Shown piece after piece: positions 1 through 7,775 of a stretch of 35,274 nt of DNA. The stretch is from an uncultured Alistipes sp. (GTDB lineage: Bacteria > Bacteroidota > Bacteroidia > Bacteroidales > Rikenellaceae), in contig CAMWWU010000004.1 of NCBI GenBank assembly GCA_947178025.1, positions 1-35,274 of the forward strand. Direction: 5' to 3'. Numbering within the stretch: the first letter of the stretch is position 1; each line of letters begins with the position of its first letter. The notes beneath the pieces were generated by a model. It saw nothing but the letters and a program-made list of their open reading frames with translations. It did no database searches and had not been told where the DNA came from. Both the position numbers and the translations under genes were made by a program.

Positions 1-541
1 GCAGGCGGTTGATGGCCGTGGCCAGCCCGTTGCCGATGGCCGTGCCGTCTTCGATCAGGCCGCTGCGGATGCGAGCCAGCAGGGTCTGGAGGGTGCTCTG
101 ATCGGTGGTCAGGGGGCTCTGCGTGAAGGCCTCGCCGGCGAATGCGACCAGACCGATCCGGTCGCCGTAGCGGTCGGCGATGAAGGCTCCGGCGACCTCC
201 TTGGCTGCCGTGATGCGGTCGGGTTTGAAGTCGCGGGCGAGCATCGAGCCCGAGACGTCGATGGCCAGCATGATGTCGATGCCCTCGGTGTTGGTCCGGG
301 CGTTCTGCTCGACGCCCTGCGGGCGGGCCAGCGCCACGACGGCGAGGGCCAGCGCAGCGGCGCGCAGCACGAACGGCAGGTGGCGCAGCCAGTAGCGGAA
401 TGTCTTCGGGGCGCCGGCGAGACCGTCGACGGTCGAGATGCGGATCGCGGCACCGCCCTGCATCGTCCGCCAGACGTAGTAGACGGTCAGCGGCACGAGC
501 AGCGTCAGCAGCCAGAGGCAGTATGGGGATGCGAAGTGCAT
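1..541 (-). CDS. batA: BatA-like VWA-domain membrane protein (partial, C-terminus off window)
   Basis: The visible 180 residues begin MHFASPYCLW and open with a hydrophobic helix (about 8-24) and a second one (about 55-72), followed by a von Willebrand A domain. The MIDAS signature DVSGS lies at about 95-99, after EGIDIMLAI, and SPLTTD follows at about 142-147, matching the metal-binding pattern of BatA-type proteins. In Bacteroidetes these proteins sit in the inner membrane and are encoded with MoxR, DUF58 and TPR partners; the cluster was named for aerotolerance in Bacteroides fragilis, but its biochemical role is unclear. It is the last visible gene of the minus-strand cluster, separated from the upstream TPR gene by 169 bases containing hairpins. 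The frame stays open to base 1, so the rest of the VWA domain and the C-terminal membrane segment lie outside. BatB is the alternative, but the RPQ...EGIDIMLAIDVSGSM context favours BatA. Confidence 0.88.
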   Translation of the reverse strand, partial: MHFASPYCLWLLTLLVPLTVYYVWRTMQGGAAIRISTVDGLAGAPKTFRYWLRHLPFVLRAAALALAVVALARPQGVEQNARTNTEGIDIMLAIDVSGSMLARDFKPDRITAAKEVAGAFIADRYGDRIGLVAFAGEAFTQSPLTTDQSTLQTLLARIRSGLIEDGTAIGNGLATAINRL

Positions 542-629
542 GGTTCCTTGTAATTAAAAATTATCGGCATATACATCTCTTTCGTCGTGGCGGGCGGCAG
601 CCTGCGGAGGTTTGCGCGAACGAAGAGAG

Positions 630-678
630 CGGGCCTCCGCTGCCCGGAGGCTGCGGCCCGCACGGCTCCGGGAGCCGT
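630..678. repeat. Two adjacent GC-rich hairpins in the gap between the TPR gene and batA
   Basis: Two strong inverted repeats lie in the 169-base gap between the TPR gene and the BatA-like gene. The first pairs GCCTCCG (633-639) with CGGAGGC (645-651), with outer CGGGCC (630-635) and GGCCCG (655-660) offering an alternative pairing. The second pairs ACGGCTCC (662-669) with GGAGCCGT (671-678). No T-run follows on the minus strand, so a classical intrinsic terminator is unlikely. An RNA processing or stability element that tunes batA relative to the upstream genes is possible. Confidence 0.5.
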
Positions 679-710
679 AAAGGATATATTTGTAACCTGT
701 CATCGGGCGG

Positions 711-1499
711 CTACCAGTTTTTCTTCCCGCGCACCACGACGCCCTGTTTCTCCTTGAGCTTCTCCTGCGTGCGGTCCTCCTGGGCCTGGATGGCGTCGAG
801 CAGCTGTTCCTGCTCCTGCTCCGAGATGCCGGCCGGTACGGGCTGCGGATCGCCCGGCTGTTCGCGGTCGTTCGGCTCTCCGTCGCCCTGCTCCGGCTGC
901 GAGGGCTGCTCCGGCTGCGAGGGCTGCTGCCCGTCGTCGCCGTTCTGTCCCTTGTCGCCGTTCGGGTCCTGCTTGTCGTCGCCGCCGCCCTGCTGATTCC
1001 GGTCCTGGTTTCGATCCTGGTCCTGATTCTGCCGGTCGTCGTCGCCTCCGCCTCCGCCGTCCTGGTTCTCGTCGAGCAGCCGTTTGGTGTAGGCGTAGTT
1101 GTATTTGGCCTCCATGTCCGAGGGGTTCAGGCGCAGCGACTGCCGGTAGCTTGCGAGCGCCTCCTTGTACTTCTGCTGTTTGAACTGGGCGTTTCCGAGG
1201 TTGTAGAAGGCCTCGGCGCGCTCGGCTTCGGTACGCAGCGTGTCGGCCGCCGCCTGACGCATGGTCTGCTCGGCGTTGTCGAACCGCTCGGCCTTGTAGA
1301 GGGCGTTGCCCAGGTTGTACGTCGCCTCGAAGAGTCCCGGCGAGTATTCGAGCGCCCGGCGGTAGCGTTCGATGCTCCGGTCGTAGTTGCCTTTGTCGTA
1401 TTGTCTGTTGCCGCGGCGTACCTCCTTGCGCTCGGGCATCCGTTGGGCCGAGGCGCCGAGGGCGGCGAAGAGCAGCAGCAGTGTCAGAATGTGGTGCAT
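711..1499 (-). CDS. TPR protein of the Bat cluster (BatC-like)
   Basis: A 262-residue protein with an N-terminal signal peptide (MHHILTLLLLFAALGASAQ). Three or so tetratricopeptide repeats follow (about 30-145), with typical patterns such as ALEYSPGLFEATYNLGNALYK and AFYNLGNAQFKQQKYKEAL. The remainder is a strongly polar, low-complexity tail rich in Gln, Asp, Gly and Asn, including a duplicated PSQPEQ unit. TPR domains of Bat clusters are thought to scaffold periplasmic protein-protein contacts. The start codon lies one base downstream of the stop of the preceding membrane-protein gene, so the two are surely co-transcribed. In the commonly described batABCDE order the TPR gene follows the VWA genes; here it precedes a BatA-like gene. 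Function is inferred from context only. Confidence 0.85.
   Translation of the reverse strand: MHHILTLLLLFAALGASAQRMPERKEVRRGNRQYDKGNYDRSIERYRRALEYSPGLFEATYNLGNALYKAERFDNAEQTMRQAAADTLRTEAERAEAFYNLGNAQFKQQKYKEALASYRQSLRLNPSDMEAKYNYAYTKRLLDENQDGGGGGDDDRQNQDQDRNQDRNQQGGGDDKQDPNGDKGQNGDDGQQPSQPEQPSQPEQGDGEPNDREQPGDPQPVPAGISEQEQEQLLDAIQAQEDRTQEKLKEKQGVVVRGKKNW
888..923. repeat. 18-base perfect tandem duplication inside the TPR gene
   Basis: The unit CTGCTCCGGCTGCGAGGG occurs at 888-905 and again at 906-923. On the coding (minus) strand it gives two copies of a six-residue Pro-Ser-Gln-Pro-Glu-Gln unit in the disordered tail. It is in frame, so copy-number slippage would only lengthen or shorten the tail. 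Confidence 0.8.
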
Positions 1500-1500
1500 G

Positions 1501-2475
1501 TCATTGTTCGATTTCCGGTTGCGATTCGGGATTCGCGGCCTGCGACTCCTCGACGAGCTTGGTCTCCTCGACGAAGTAGTAGGCCTTCAGGTAGTCGGCT
1601 TCGTTCTGCTCGGCGTCGGGCGTGTCCTTGGCGAACTTCACCAGGTCGGCGTCGCGCAGGATGGTCGCGAGGTCCATCGAAGCCTTGTCGGGCATCTCGA
1701 CGTCGCGCATCGCCGCGAGGATCTCGTCGGAGGTCATCTCCATGGCTCCGACGCCCCAGCGTCCGGCGATGTAGGTGCGCAGAATCTCCGTGAGTCCCGA
1801 ATAGTATTGCTTGTGCTTGTTGTTCTGCCACAGTTTCTGGTGGTGCAGCGCTTCGAGCGCCCGGATCGCCACCACGTGGGGCGGCTGGGGCGGTGCGGGG
1901 CGGAAGAGGTCGCCCAGAGCCTTGCCGCGGGCCGCGAGCCAGCGGCGCAGCAGGTAGAGCGCCCCGGCGAGCAGAAGCAGCCCGAACAGACCCCACAGCG
2001 CGTAGCCGCTGATTTCGGCGAAGCGGAACGGCAGGCGCCGCTGTCCCTTGACGTCGTAGATCGACTGCGAGGTGGAGTCGATCTGAAAGGTCGTGACCGT
2101 CAGTCGCAGCGAATCGCGGCTGCTGAGCGTGTCGACGATGTTCTTGTCGGCATAGAGTACGCGGGCCACGCCGAGGTTGTAGTTGCCCTCTTCGAATGCG
2201 GCCAGACGGTATCGTTTGCGCAGTCGCAGGCGGCGGCCGTCGCGTTCGAGCGTGTCCACAGGCATTTCGCGGTAGAGCTCGATCTTGTCGTCGTGCGGAT
2301 CGAAGGCGGGAAACTCCACCACCTGCACGAGATCCTGCTCGACGTCGATCACGTAGTCGAAACGGTCGCCGATGCCGATGCTGTCGGGTTCGACGAAGCC
2401 CGTGACGACGGGGACGCGCTGTGCCGCAGCTCCGGAGGCGCATGCGAGGGCGAGCAATGCGAGGATTCGTTTCAT
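1501..2475 (-). CDS. Bat-cluster membrane protein, BatD/DUF4381-like
   Basis: A 324-residue protein. A start at 2475 gives a clean signal peptide (MKRILALLALACASGAAAQ) and an ATGA overlap with the stop of the DUF58 gene; longer readings upstream lack this. A beta-rich extracytoplasmic part (about 20-150) is followed by one membrane helix (about 157-180, YALWGLFGLLLLAGALYLL) and then a cytoplasmic helical part (about 190-324). This topology resembles the small BatD/DUF4381-type proteins placed between DUF58 and VWA genes in Bacteroidetes Bat clusters. It may link the cytoplasmic MoxR/DUF58 pair to the periplasmic TPR and VWA proteins; that role is inference. No catalytic motif is evident. Confidence 0.8.
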   Translation of the reverse strand: MKRILALLALACASGAAAQRVPVVTGFVEPDSIGIGDRFDYVIDVEQDLVQVVEFPAFDPHDDKIELYREMPVDTLERDGRRLRLRKRYRLAAFEEGNYNLGVARVLYADKNIVDTLSSRDSLRLTVTTFQIDSTSQSIYDVKGQRRLPFRFAEISGYALWGLFGLLLLAGALYLLRRWLAARGKALGDLFRPAPPQPPHVVAIRALEALHHQKLWQNNKHKQYYSGLTEILRTYIAGRWGVGAMEMTSDEILAAMRDVEMPDKASMDLATILRDADLVKFAKDTPDAEQNEADYLKAYYFVEETKLVEESQAANPESQPEIEQ

Positions 2476-3356
2476 CGCTGTTTGAATAGTTTGATGAGTT
2501 CGGTCACGTAGTCGCCGCCGGTGGAGATCGTCGCCGTGTCGATGCGGTTGTGGCGCAGCGTCTCGTCGATGCGCTGGCTGCGGCGGCGCCACTGCTCGGC
2601 GTAGTGGTCGCGCACGGCGCGCGACGAGGTGTCGACCCAGAGTTTGCGGCCGCTTTCGGCGTCCTGCAACTCGACGATCCCCACGTCGGGAAGCTCCGCT
2701 TCTCGCGGGTCGCAGACGCGGATGCCCACCAGGTCGTGACGGCCTCGGGCGATCTTGAGTGCGTCGTCGAGCGCCTCGCGGTCGCTTTCGGGCGTCAGGA
2801 AGTCCGAGAGGATGAAGGTCGTGCAGCGCTTCTTGTTGACGTTCGTCAGAAAACGCACCGGCTCCGCGAGGCTCGTGCCGGTCGATTCGGGCCGGAAGCC
2901 GATCAGCTCGCGGATGATGGTGAGGATGTGGCTGCGCCCCTTTTTCGGGGGGATGAACTTCTCCACCCGGTCCGAGAAGAAGATGCAGCCCACCTTGTCG
3001 TTGTTCTGCGAGGCGGAGAAGGCCAGTACGGCGGCGATCTCGGTCATCACCTGCTGCTTGAGGCGGTCGGTGGTGCCGAACAGGCGCGAGGCGGAGACGT
3101 CCACGAGCAGCATCATCGTCAGCTCGCGCTCCTCCTCGTAGACCTTGATGTGGGGCTTGCGCGAGCGGGCCGTGACGTTCCAGTCGATGTCGCGCACGTC
3201 GTCGCCGGCGCGGTACTCCCTCACCTCGGAAAACGACATGCCCCGTCCGCGGAAAGCCGTATGATACTTTCCGGCGAAGATCTCGTTCGACAGCCCGCGG
3301 GTCTTGATCTCGATCTTGCGGACGCGCCTGAGGATATCGTTCTCGCTCTGCTGCAT
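2472..3356 (-). CDS. DUF58 domain protein (VWA-like)
   Basis: A 294-residue soluble protein with the DUF58 hallmark YRAGDDVRDIDWNVTAR at about 48-64, followed by a VWA-like fold with DVSAS at about 86-90 (a degenerate MIDAS, Ala in place of Gly). DUF58 proteins are almost always encoded next to MoxR ATPases and are thought to be their partners or clients in protein assembly or cofactor insertion. The MoxR stop lies four bases upstream of this start, and its own stop overlaps the next gene by four bases (ATGA), indicating translational coupling. No signal peptide or membrane helix is seen, so it is probably cytoplasmic. Confidence 0.93.
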   Translation of the reverse strand: MQQSENDILRRVRKIEIKTRGLSNEIFAGKYHTAFRGRGMSFSEVREYRAGDDVRDIDWNVTARSRKPHIKVYEEERELTMMLLVDVSASRLFGTTDRLKQQVMTEIAAVLAFSASQNNDKVGCIFFSDRVEKFIPPKKGRSHILTIIRELIGFRPESTGTSLAEPVRFLTNVNKKRCTTFILSDFLTPESDREALDDALKIARGRHDLVGIRVCDPREAELPDVGIVELQDAESGRKLWVDTSSRAVRDHYAEQWRRRSQRIDETLRHNRIDTATISTGGDYVTELIKLFKQR

Positions 3357-3360
3357 CGCC

Positions 3361-4359
3361 TTACGGTACGATTACGTTGTTGAGGATGTCGGTGACGATC
3401 TCCTCGGTGGTGATGTTCTCGGCTTCGGCCTCGTAGGTCAGGCCGATGCGGTGGCGCAGCACGTCGTGGCAGACGGCGCGCACGTCCTCCGGGATCACGT
3501 AGCCGCGGCGGCGGATGAAGGCGTAGGCCCGGGCGGCCTTGGCCAGCGAGATCGAGGCGCGGGGCGAACCGCCGTAGGCGATCAGGTTCTGCAACTTTTG
3601 GAGGTTGTATTCGGCCGGTTCGCGCGTGGCGAAGATGATGTCGATGATGTACTTCTCGATCTTCTCGTCCATGTAGACGTCCTCGACCACCTTGCGGGCC
3701 TTGACGATATCTTCGGGCGCGATGACCTTGTTCACCTCGGGGAGGCCTCCGCCGGCCAGGTTCATGCGCACGATGTCGCGCTCCTCCTGCTTCTTGGGGT
3801 AGGAGATCTTGGCCTTGAGCATGAAACGGTCGACCTGCGCCTCGGGCAGCGGGTAGGTGCCCTCCTGCTCCAGCGGGTTCTGCGTGGCGAGCACGAGGAA
3901 GGGCTGCGGCAGCGGGTAGGTCTCGTCTCCGATGGTCACCTGGCGCTCCTGCATCGCTTCGAGCAGCGCCGACTGCACCTTGGCCGGCGAGCGGTTGATC
4001 TCGTCGGCCAGCACGAAGTTGGCGAAGACGGGGCCCTTCTTGACGACGAACTCCTCGTTTTTCTGCGAGTAGATCAGCGTGCCCACCAGGTCGGCGGGAA
4101 GCAGGTCGGGGGTGAACTGGATGCGCGAGAAGTTGGCGTCGACGGCTTTGGCCAGCGTGGTGATGGCCAGCGTCTTGGCCAGTCCGGGCACGCCTTCGAG
4201 GAGGATGTGCCCGTTCGAGAGCAGGCCGATGAGCAGCGTGTCGACCAGGTGCCCCTGGCCCACGATGACCTTGCTCATCTCGCTGCGGAGCGTATCGACG
4301 AAAAACGATTCGCGTTCGATGCGCTCGTTGAGTTCCTTGATGTTGATGACTTCGCTCAT
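3361..4359 (-). CDS. moxR: MoxR-family AAA+ ATPase
   Basis: A 332-residue AAA+ ATPase. The Walker A motif EGVPGLAKT is at about 55-63, Walker B LADEIN at about 114-119, followed by RSPAKVQSALLEAMQE and a sensor 1 region (FLVLATQNPLEQEGTYPLPEAQ in pieces), all diagnostic of the MoxR group. MoxR proteins act as chaperone-like ATPases with VWA-domain partners. It is the first gene of the Bat-type operon and lies divergent from the helicase gene, with a 179-base intergenic region. Length is normal for the family (about 320-335) and the start MSEVINIKEL is the only good one. Confidence 0.95.
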   Translation of the reverse strand: MSEVINIKELNERIERESFFVDTLRSEMSKVIVGQGHLVDTLLIGLLSNGHILLEGVPGLAKTLAITTLAKAVDANFSRIQFTPDLLPADLVGTLIYSQKNEEFVVKKGPVFANFVLADEINRSPAKVQSALLEAMQERQVTIGDETYPLPQPFLVLATQNPLEQEGTYPLPEAQVDRFMLKAKISYPKKQEERDIVRMNLAGGGLPEVNKVIAPEDIVKARKVVEDVYMDEKIEKYIIDIIFATREPAEYNLQKLQNLIAYGGSPRASISLAKAARAYAFIRRRGYVIPEDVRAVCHDVLRHRIGLTYEAEAENITTEEIVTDILNNVIVP

Positions 4360-4420
4360 GATATGTCTTTTATTGTATCGTTTGCAGGTGTGTGTCCGTC
4401 CGCCCTAACGGAGCGGCAGG

Positions 4421-4428
4421 CAAATATA
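4421..4428 (-). promoter_or_regulatory. Candidate -7 box for the moxR/Bat operon
   Basis: On the minus strand TATATTTG (read 4428 to 4421) matches the Bacteroidetes -7 consensus TAnnTTTG and sits about 61 bases before the moxR start. No convincing TTTG is found 19-20 bases further upstream, so the call rests on the -7 element and position alone. A second, weaker match (TATTTTTG, 4439 to 4432) lies just upstream. Confidence 0.5.
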
Positions 4429-4499
4429 TTGCAAAAATACGATTTTTTTCCGATAATGTGCACCGCCTTACGGCGGCAGCCGCCGGGCGGAACAAAAAT

Positions 4500-4530
4500 T
4501 TTGTTCTGCCGCCGGTTTGTCGTATCTTTG
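4500..4530 (+). promoter_or_regulatory. Consensus Bacteroidetes promoter for the helicase gene
   Basis: TTTG at 4500-4503, a 19-base spacer, and TATCTTTG at 4523-4530 match the primary sigma factor consensus of Bacteroidetes exactly. Only eight bases separate the -7 box from the ATG at 4539. Transcription is therefore expected to begin a few bases before the start codon, giving a very short leader. Confidence 0.85.
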
Positions 4531-4538
4531 TCGTCATT

Positions 4539-7112
4539 ATGGAATCTCCGATATTGCAAGGTCTGAATACCGCCCAGTACGAGGCGGTCGTCAACTACGA
4601 TTCGCCGTCGCTCATCATCGCCGGAGCGGGCTCGGGCAAGACGCGCGTGCTGACGTCGCGCATCGCCTATATGATCGAGCAGGGCGTCGCTCCGTTCAAC
4701 ATCCTGGCGCTCACCTTCACCAACAAGGCCGCCGAACAGATGCGCGAACGCATCGCACAGATGATTCCCGACAACCGCAGCCGATATATCCGCATGGGAA
4801 CCTTCCACTCGGTCTTTTCGCGCATCCTGCGCGAAAATGCCGAGCGCATCGGCTTTCCCGAGTCGTTCACGATCTACGAGCCGTCGGATGTCAAGAATCT
4901 GCTGAAGACGATCGTCCGCGAGCTGAACCTGGCCGACGACAAGTATAAACCCAACGTGCTGGCCTCGCGCATCTCGTTCGCCAAGAACGCGCTGGTGACG
5001 CCGGGGGCCTACCTGGCCAACACGACCTGCGCCGCCGAGGACCGGCAGGCCCAGATCCCCGAGTTCGGCAACATCTACAACATATATTGCCAGCGCTGCA
5101 AGCGCAACGGCGCGATGGACTTCGACGACCTGCTGCTGCAGACCAACATCCTGCTGCGCGACTGTCCCGAGGTGCTGGCCCGCTATCAGGAGCAGTTCAA
5201 GTACATCCTCGTCGACGAGTATCAGGATACGAACTACGCCCAGTACGTCATCATCCGCCGCCTTTCGCAGCATCACGGCATGGTCTGCGTCGTGGGCGAC
5301 GACGCGCAGTCGATCTACTCGTTCCGCGGTGCCAAGATCGAGAACATCCTCTCGTTTCAGAAGGACTACCCCTCGGCCAAGGTCTTCCGCCTGGAGCAGA
5401 ACTATCGCTCGACGCGCACGATCGTCGACGCGGCCAACTCGGTGATCGTCCGCAACTCGAAGCGCATGGAGAAGCACTGCTTCTCGGCCGGCGAGGAGGG
5501 CGAGCCGATCCGCATCCTGAAGGCCTACACCGACCGCGAGGAGGCCGAGATGGTCGTCACGGACCTGCGCGACAAGGTGCGCGCCGCGGGCGACGAGTGG
5601 TCGGAAGCGGTGATTCTCTACCGCACGAACAACCAGTCGGCCGTGCTGGAGGACAACCTGCGGCGGCGGGGCGTGCCCTACCGCATCTACAAGGGGTCGT
5701 CGTTCTACGATCACAAGGAGATCAAGGACATGCTGGGATATATCCGGCTGGTGGTCAATCCGCGCGACGACGAGGCGTTCCGGCGCATCGTCAACTACCC
5801 GGCGCGCGGCATCGGCGACACGACGGTTCAGCGGATCGCCGACCTGGCCGCCGCACGCGGCGTTTCGATGTGGGAGGCGGTCGACTGCCTGGTGGCCGAA
5901 CCCGCCGCGGATCCCGTGCAGCGGACCATCGCCCGCAAGGTGGCGGAGTTCGTGGCGATGATCCGGGCGCTGTCGCTGACCCGCAACGAAAAGGGGCTCT
6001 ACGACTTCGGTATGGAGATCGCCTCGCGGTCGGGGATTCTGGCCGCCTACCGCACGGAGAACACTCCCGAGGCCACCTCGGCGCTGGACAACATCGAGGA
6101 GCTGCTCAACTCGATGCAGCTCTTCAAGGAGCAGCGCGATGCCGAGATCCGCAACGGCGAGCGTTCCGAAGAGGAGGAGGCGACCGTCGAGGAGTGGCTG
6201 CAGAACGTCATGCTGATGACCGACATGGACAAGGACGATCCGGCCGATCGCAACAAGGTGACGCTCATGACCGTACACTCGTCCAAGGGACTCGAATACA
6301 AATACGTCTACATCGTGGGCATGGAGGAGAACCTCTTCCCCTCGCAGCGGGCGGCCGAGTCGCCCGACGGCATGGAGGAGGAGCGGCGCCTCTTCTACGT
6401 GGCGCTCACGCGCGCCAAGGTCGCGGCGACGCTCTCCTATGCCGAGATGCGTTTCAAGTGGGGCAACATGGAGTTCTCGCGTCCGAGCTGCTTCCTGCGC
6501 GAGATCGATCCGAAATACGTGCAGTGCGACTTCGATCGCGACGACGAGCAGCCGCGGCCGCGCATGGACGGTCAGGGGCCGAAGGCCATCGACGAACTGC
6601 GCCGCCGTTTCGACTACCGCTTCCAGCAGAAGCGGCAGGAGGGGGGCTCGGGGCGCGGCGGCTCCTACGGCGGTCGTGCGGCAGGCGGTTCGGGAACCGG
6701 GTCGGGCGGCTACGGCGGCAGCCGGGTCGGCGGACGTCCCGCCGACGGCGAGTCGGGCATGGCGCATCGCTACGCGCGGCCCCGGCAGGGATTTTCGCAG
6801 CAGCAGCCGTCGCCGCAGCGTGCTGCCGTGCATCCCGCGACGGTGCAGGTGCCTCCCCCCTCGACCGACGGCATGCGCCGTCTGGGCGTGCGGCAGGCGG
6901 CGCAGGGCGTCGCGCTTCCCGGCGGGGGTGTCGCGTCGGGGGCATCGGGCGACTACGCCGTGGGACAGCGCGTGGAGCATGCCAAGTTCGGCGTGGGCAT
7001 CATCGAACGGATCGAGACCCTCGCCACCGATCAGAAACTCGTGGTGCGCTTCGACAACGCAGGCGAAAAGACCCTGCTGGCGAAGTTCGCCAAACTCACC
7101 CGACTCGGATAA
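4539..7112 (+). CDS. pcrA: PcrA/UvrD-family superfamily 1 DNA helicase
   Basis: An 857-residue 3'-5' DNA helicase of the UvrD/PcrA/Rep group, acting in repair and replication-fork maintenance. Visible motifs are the Q-motif and NTAQYEAV near the start, Walker A AGAGSGKT (about 28-35), motif II VDEYQDTN, motif III with DDAQSIYSFRGA, and motifs V/VI VTLMTVHSSKGLEYKYVYIVG and FYVALTRAK in pieces. A glycine/serine-rich linker (bases about 6640-6740) is followed by a C-terminal Tudor-like module (GQRVEHAKFGVGIIERI, bases about 6960-7105), as in PcrA and UvrD, where it binds RNA polymerase. The start at 4539 was chosen because the frame upstream overlaps the promoter and MESPILQGLNTAQYEAV is the conserved N-terminus. 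Endonuclease III follows three bases later. The gene symbol is by family; uvrD would be equally acceptable. Confidence 0.95.
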   Translation: MESPILQGLNTAQYEAVVNYDSPSLIIAGAGSGKTRVLTSRIAYMIEQGVAPFNILALTFTNKAAEQMRERIAQMIPDNRSRYIRMGTFHSVFSRILRENAERIGFPESFTIYEPSDVKNLLKTIVRELNLADDKYKPNVLASRISFAKNALVTPGAYLANTTCAAEDRQAQIPEFGNIYNIYCQRCKRNGAMDFDDLLLQTNILLRDCPEVLARYQEQFKYILVDEYQDTNYAQYVIIRRLSQHHGMVCVVGDDAQSIYSFRGAKIENILSFQKDYPSAKVFRLEQNYRSTRTIVDAANSVIVRNSKRMEKHCFSAGEEGEPIRILKAYTDREEAEMVVTDLRDKVRAAGDEWSEAVILYRTNNQSAVLEDNLRRRGVPYRIYKGSSFYDHKEIKDMLGYIRLVVNPRDDEAFRRIVNYPARGIGDTTVQRIADLAAARGVSMWEAVDCLVAEPAADPVQRTIARKVAEFVAMIRALSLTRNEKGLYDFGMEIASRSGILAAYRTENTPEATSALDNIEELLNSMQLFKEQRDAEIRNGERSEEEEATVEEWLQNVMLMTDMDKDDPADRNKVTLMTVHSSKGLEYKYVYIVGMEENLFPSQRAAESPDGMEEERRLFYVALTRAKVAATLSYAEMRFKWGNMEFSRPSCFLREIDPKYVQCDFDRDDEQPRPRMDGQGPKAIDELRRRFDYRFQQKRQEGGSGRGGSYGGRAAGGSGTGSGGYGGSRVGGRPADGESGMAHRYARPRQGFSQQQPSPQRAAVHPATVQVPPPSTDGMRRLGVRQAAQGVALPGGGVASGASGDYAVGQRVEHAKFGVGIIERIETLATDQKLVVRFDNAGEKTLLAKFAKLTRLG

Positions 7113-7115
7113 ACG

Positions 7116-7775
7116 ATGACTGTAAAACAGCGATACGACGGCATCATCGCCTGGTTCTCGGAGCACATGCCCGTGGCCGAGAGCGAACTGCATTACGAAA
7201 ATCCCTATCAGCTGCTGGTGGCGGTGATCCTCTCGGCGCAGTGCACCGACAAACGGGTCAACATGACCACGCCGGCGCTCTTCGAGGCCTTCCCCACGCC
7301 GTTCGCGATGGCCGAAGCCACGGCCGAGGAGATCTATCCCTATATCAAGAGTATCTCCTATCCCAACAACAAGGCGAAGAACCTCGCGGGCATGGCGCGC
7401 ATGCTCTGCGCGGAGTTCGGGGGCGAGGTGCCCGCCGATCTGGAGCAGATGCAGCGTCTGCCGGGCGTCGGCCGCAAGACGGCCAACGTGCTGGGGGCCG
7501 TGCTGTGGCAGCGGGAGGTGATGCCCGTCGATACGCACGTCTTCCGCGTGTCGGAGCGCATCGGCCTCACCACGCGCTCGAAGACCCCTTTGCAGACCGA
7601 GCTGGCGCTCGAAAAGAACATCCCCGGGCACCTGCTGCCCGTCGCCCATCACTGGCTGATCCTGCACGGACGCTATGTCTGCACGGCGCGGGCGCCGAAA
7701 TGCGCCGAGTGCGGCATCGCGACGTGGTGCCGCAAGTATGCCGCCGACCGGAAATCAATCGAAAACAAGTCATGA
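7116..7775 (+). CDS. nth: Endonuclease III (DNA glycosylase/AP lyase)
   Basis: A 219-residue base-excision-repair enzyme that removes oxidised pyrimidines and nicks the abasic site. The helix-hairpin-helix LPGVGRKTANVL lies at 115-126 and contains the catalytic Lys121; the catalytic Asp is D139 in VDTHVFRV. The C-terminal 4Fe-4S ligands are C189, C196, C199 and C205, with the canonical C-x6-C-x2-C-x5-C spacing. All key residues are present and the length is normal. It starts three bases after the helicase stop, forming a DNA-repair pair, and its stop overlaps the next start (ATGA). Confidence 0.97.
   Translation: MTVKQRYDGIIAWFSEHMPVAESELHYENPYQLLVAVILSAQCTDKRVNMTTPALFEAFPTPFAMAEATAEEIYPYIKSISYPNNKAKNLAGMARMLCAEFGGEVPADLEQMQRLPGVGRKTANVLGAVLWQREVMPVDTHVFRVSERIGLTTRSKTPLQTELALEKNIPGHLLPVAHHWLILHGRYVCTARAPKCAECGIATWCRKYAADRKSIENKS

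Noticed and set aside
685-692. Plus-strand TATATTTG resembling a -7 box
   Set aside because: No TTTG lies at the expected distance and no plus-strand gene follows; chance match unless antisense transcription is shown.
34-996. Plus-strand open frames over the BatA and TPR genes
   Set aside because: They mirror the minus-strand genes and are dominated by Arg, Ser and Cys; no homology-like features.
4356-7667. A stop-free minus-strand frame of about 1100 codons opposite the helicase and nth genes
   Set aside because: The plus strand carries two complete, motif-rich genes here. The antisense translation is His/Arg/Gly/Leu-rich with no domain, and such frames are expected from GC-rich third codon positions.
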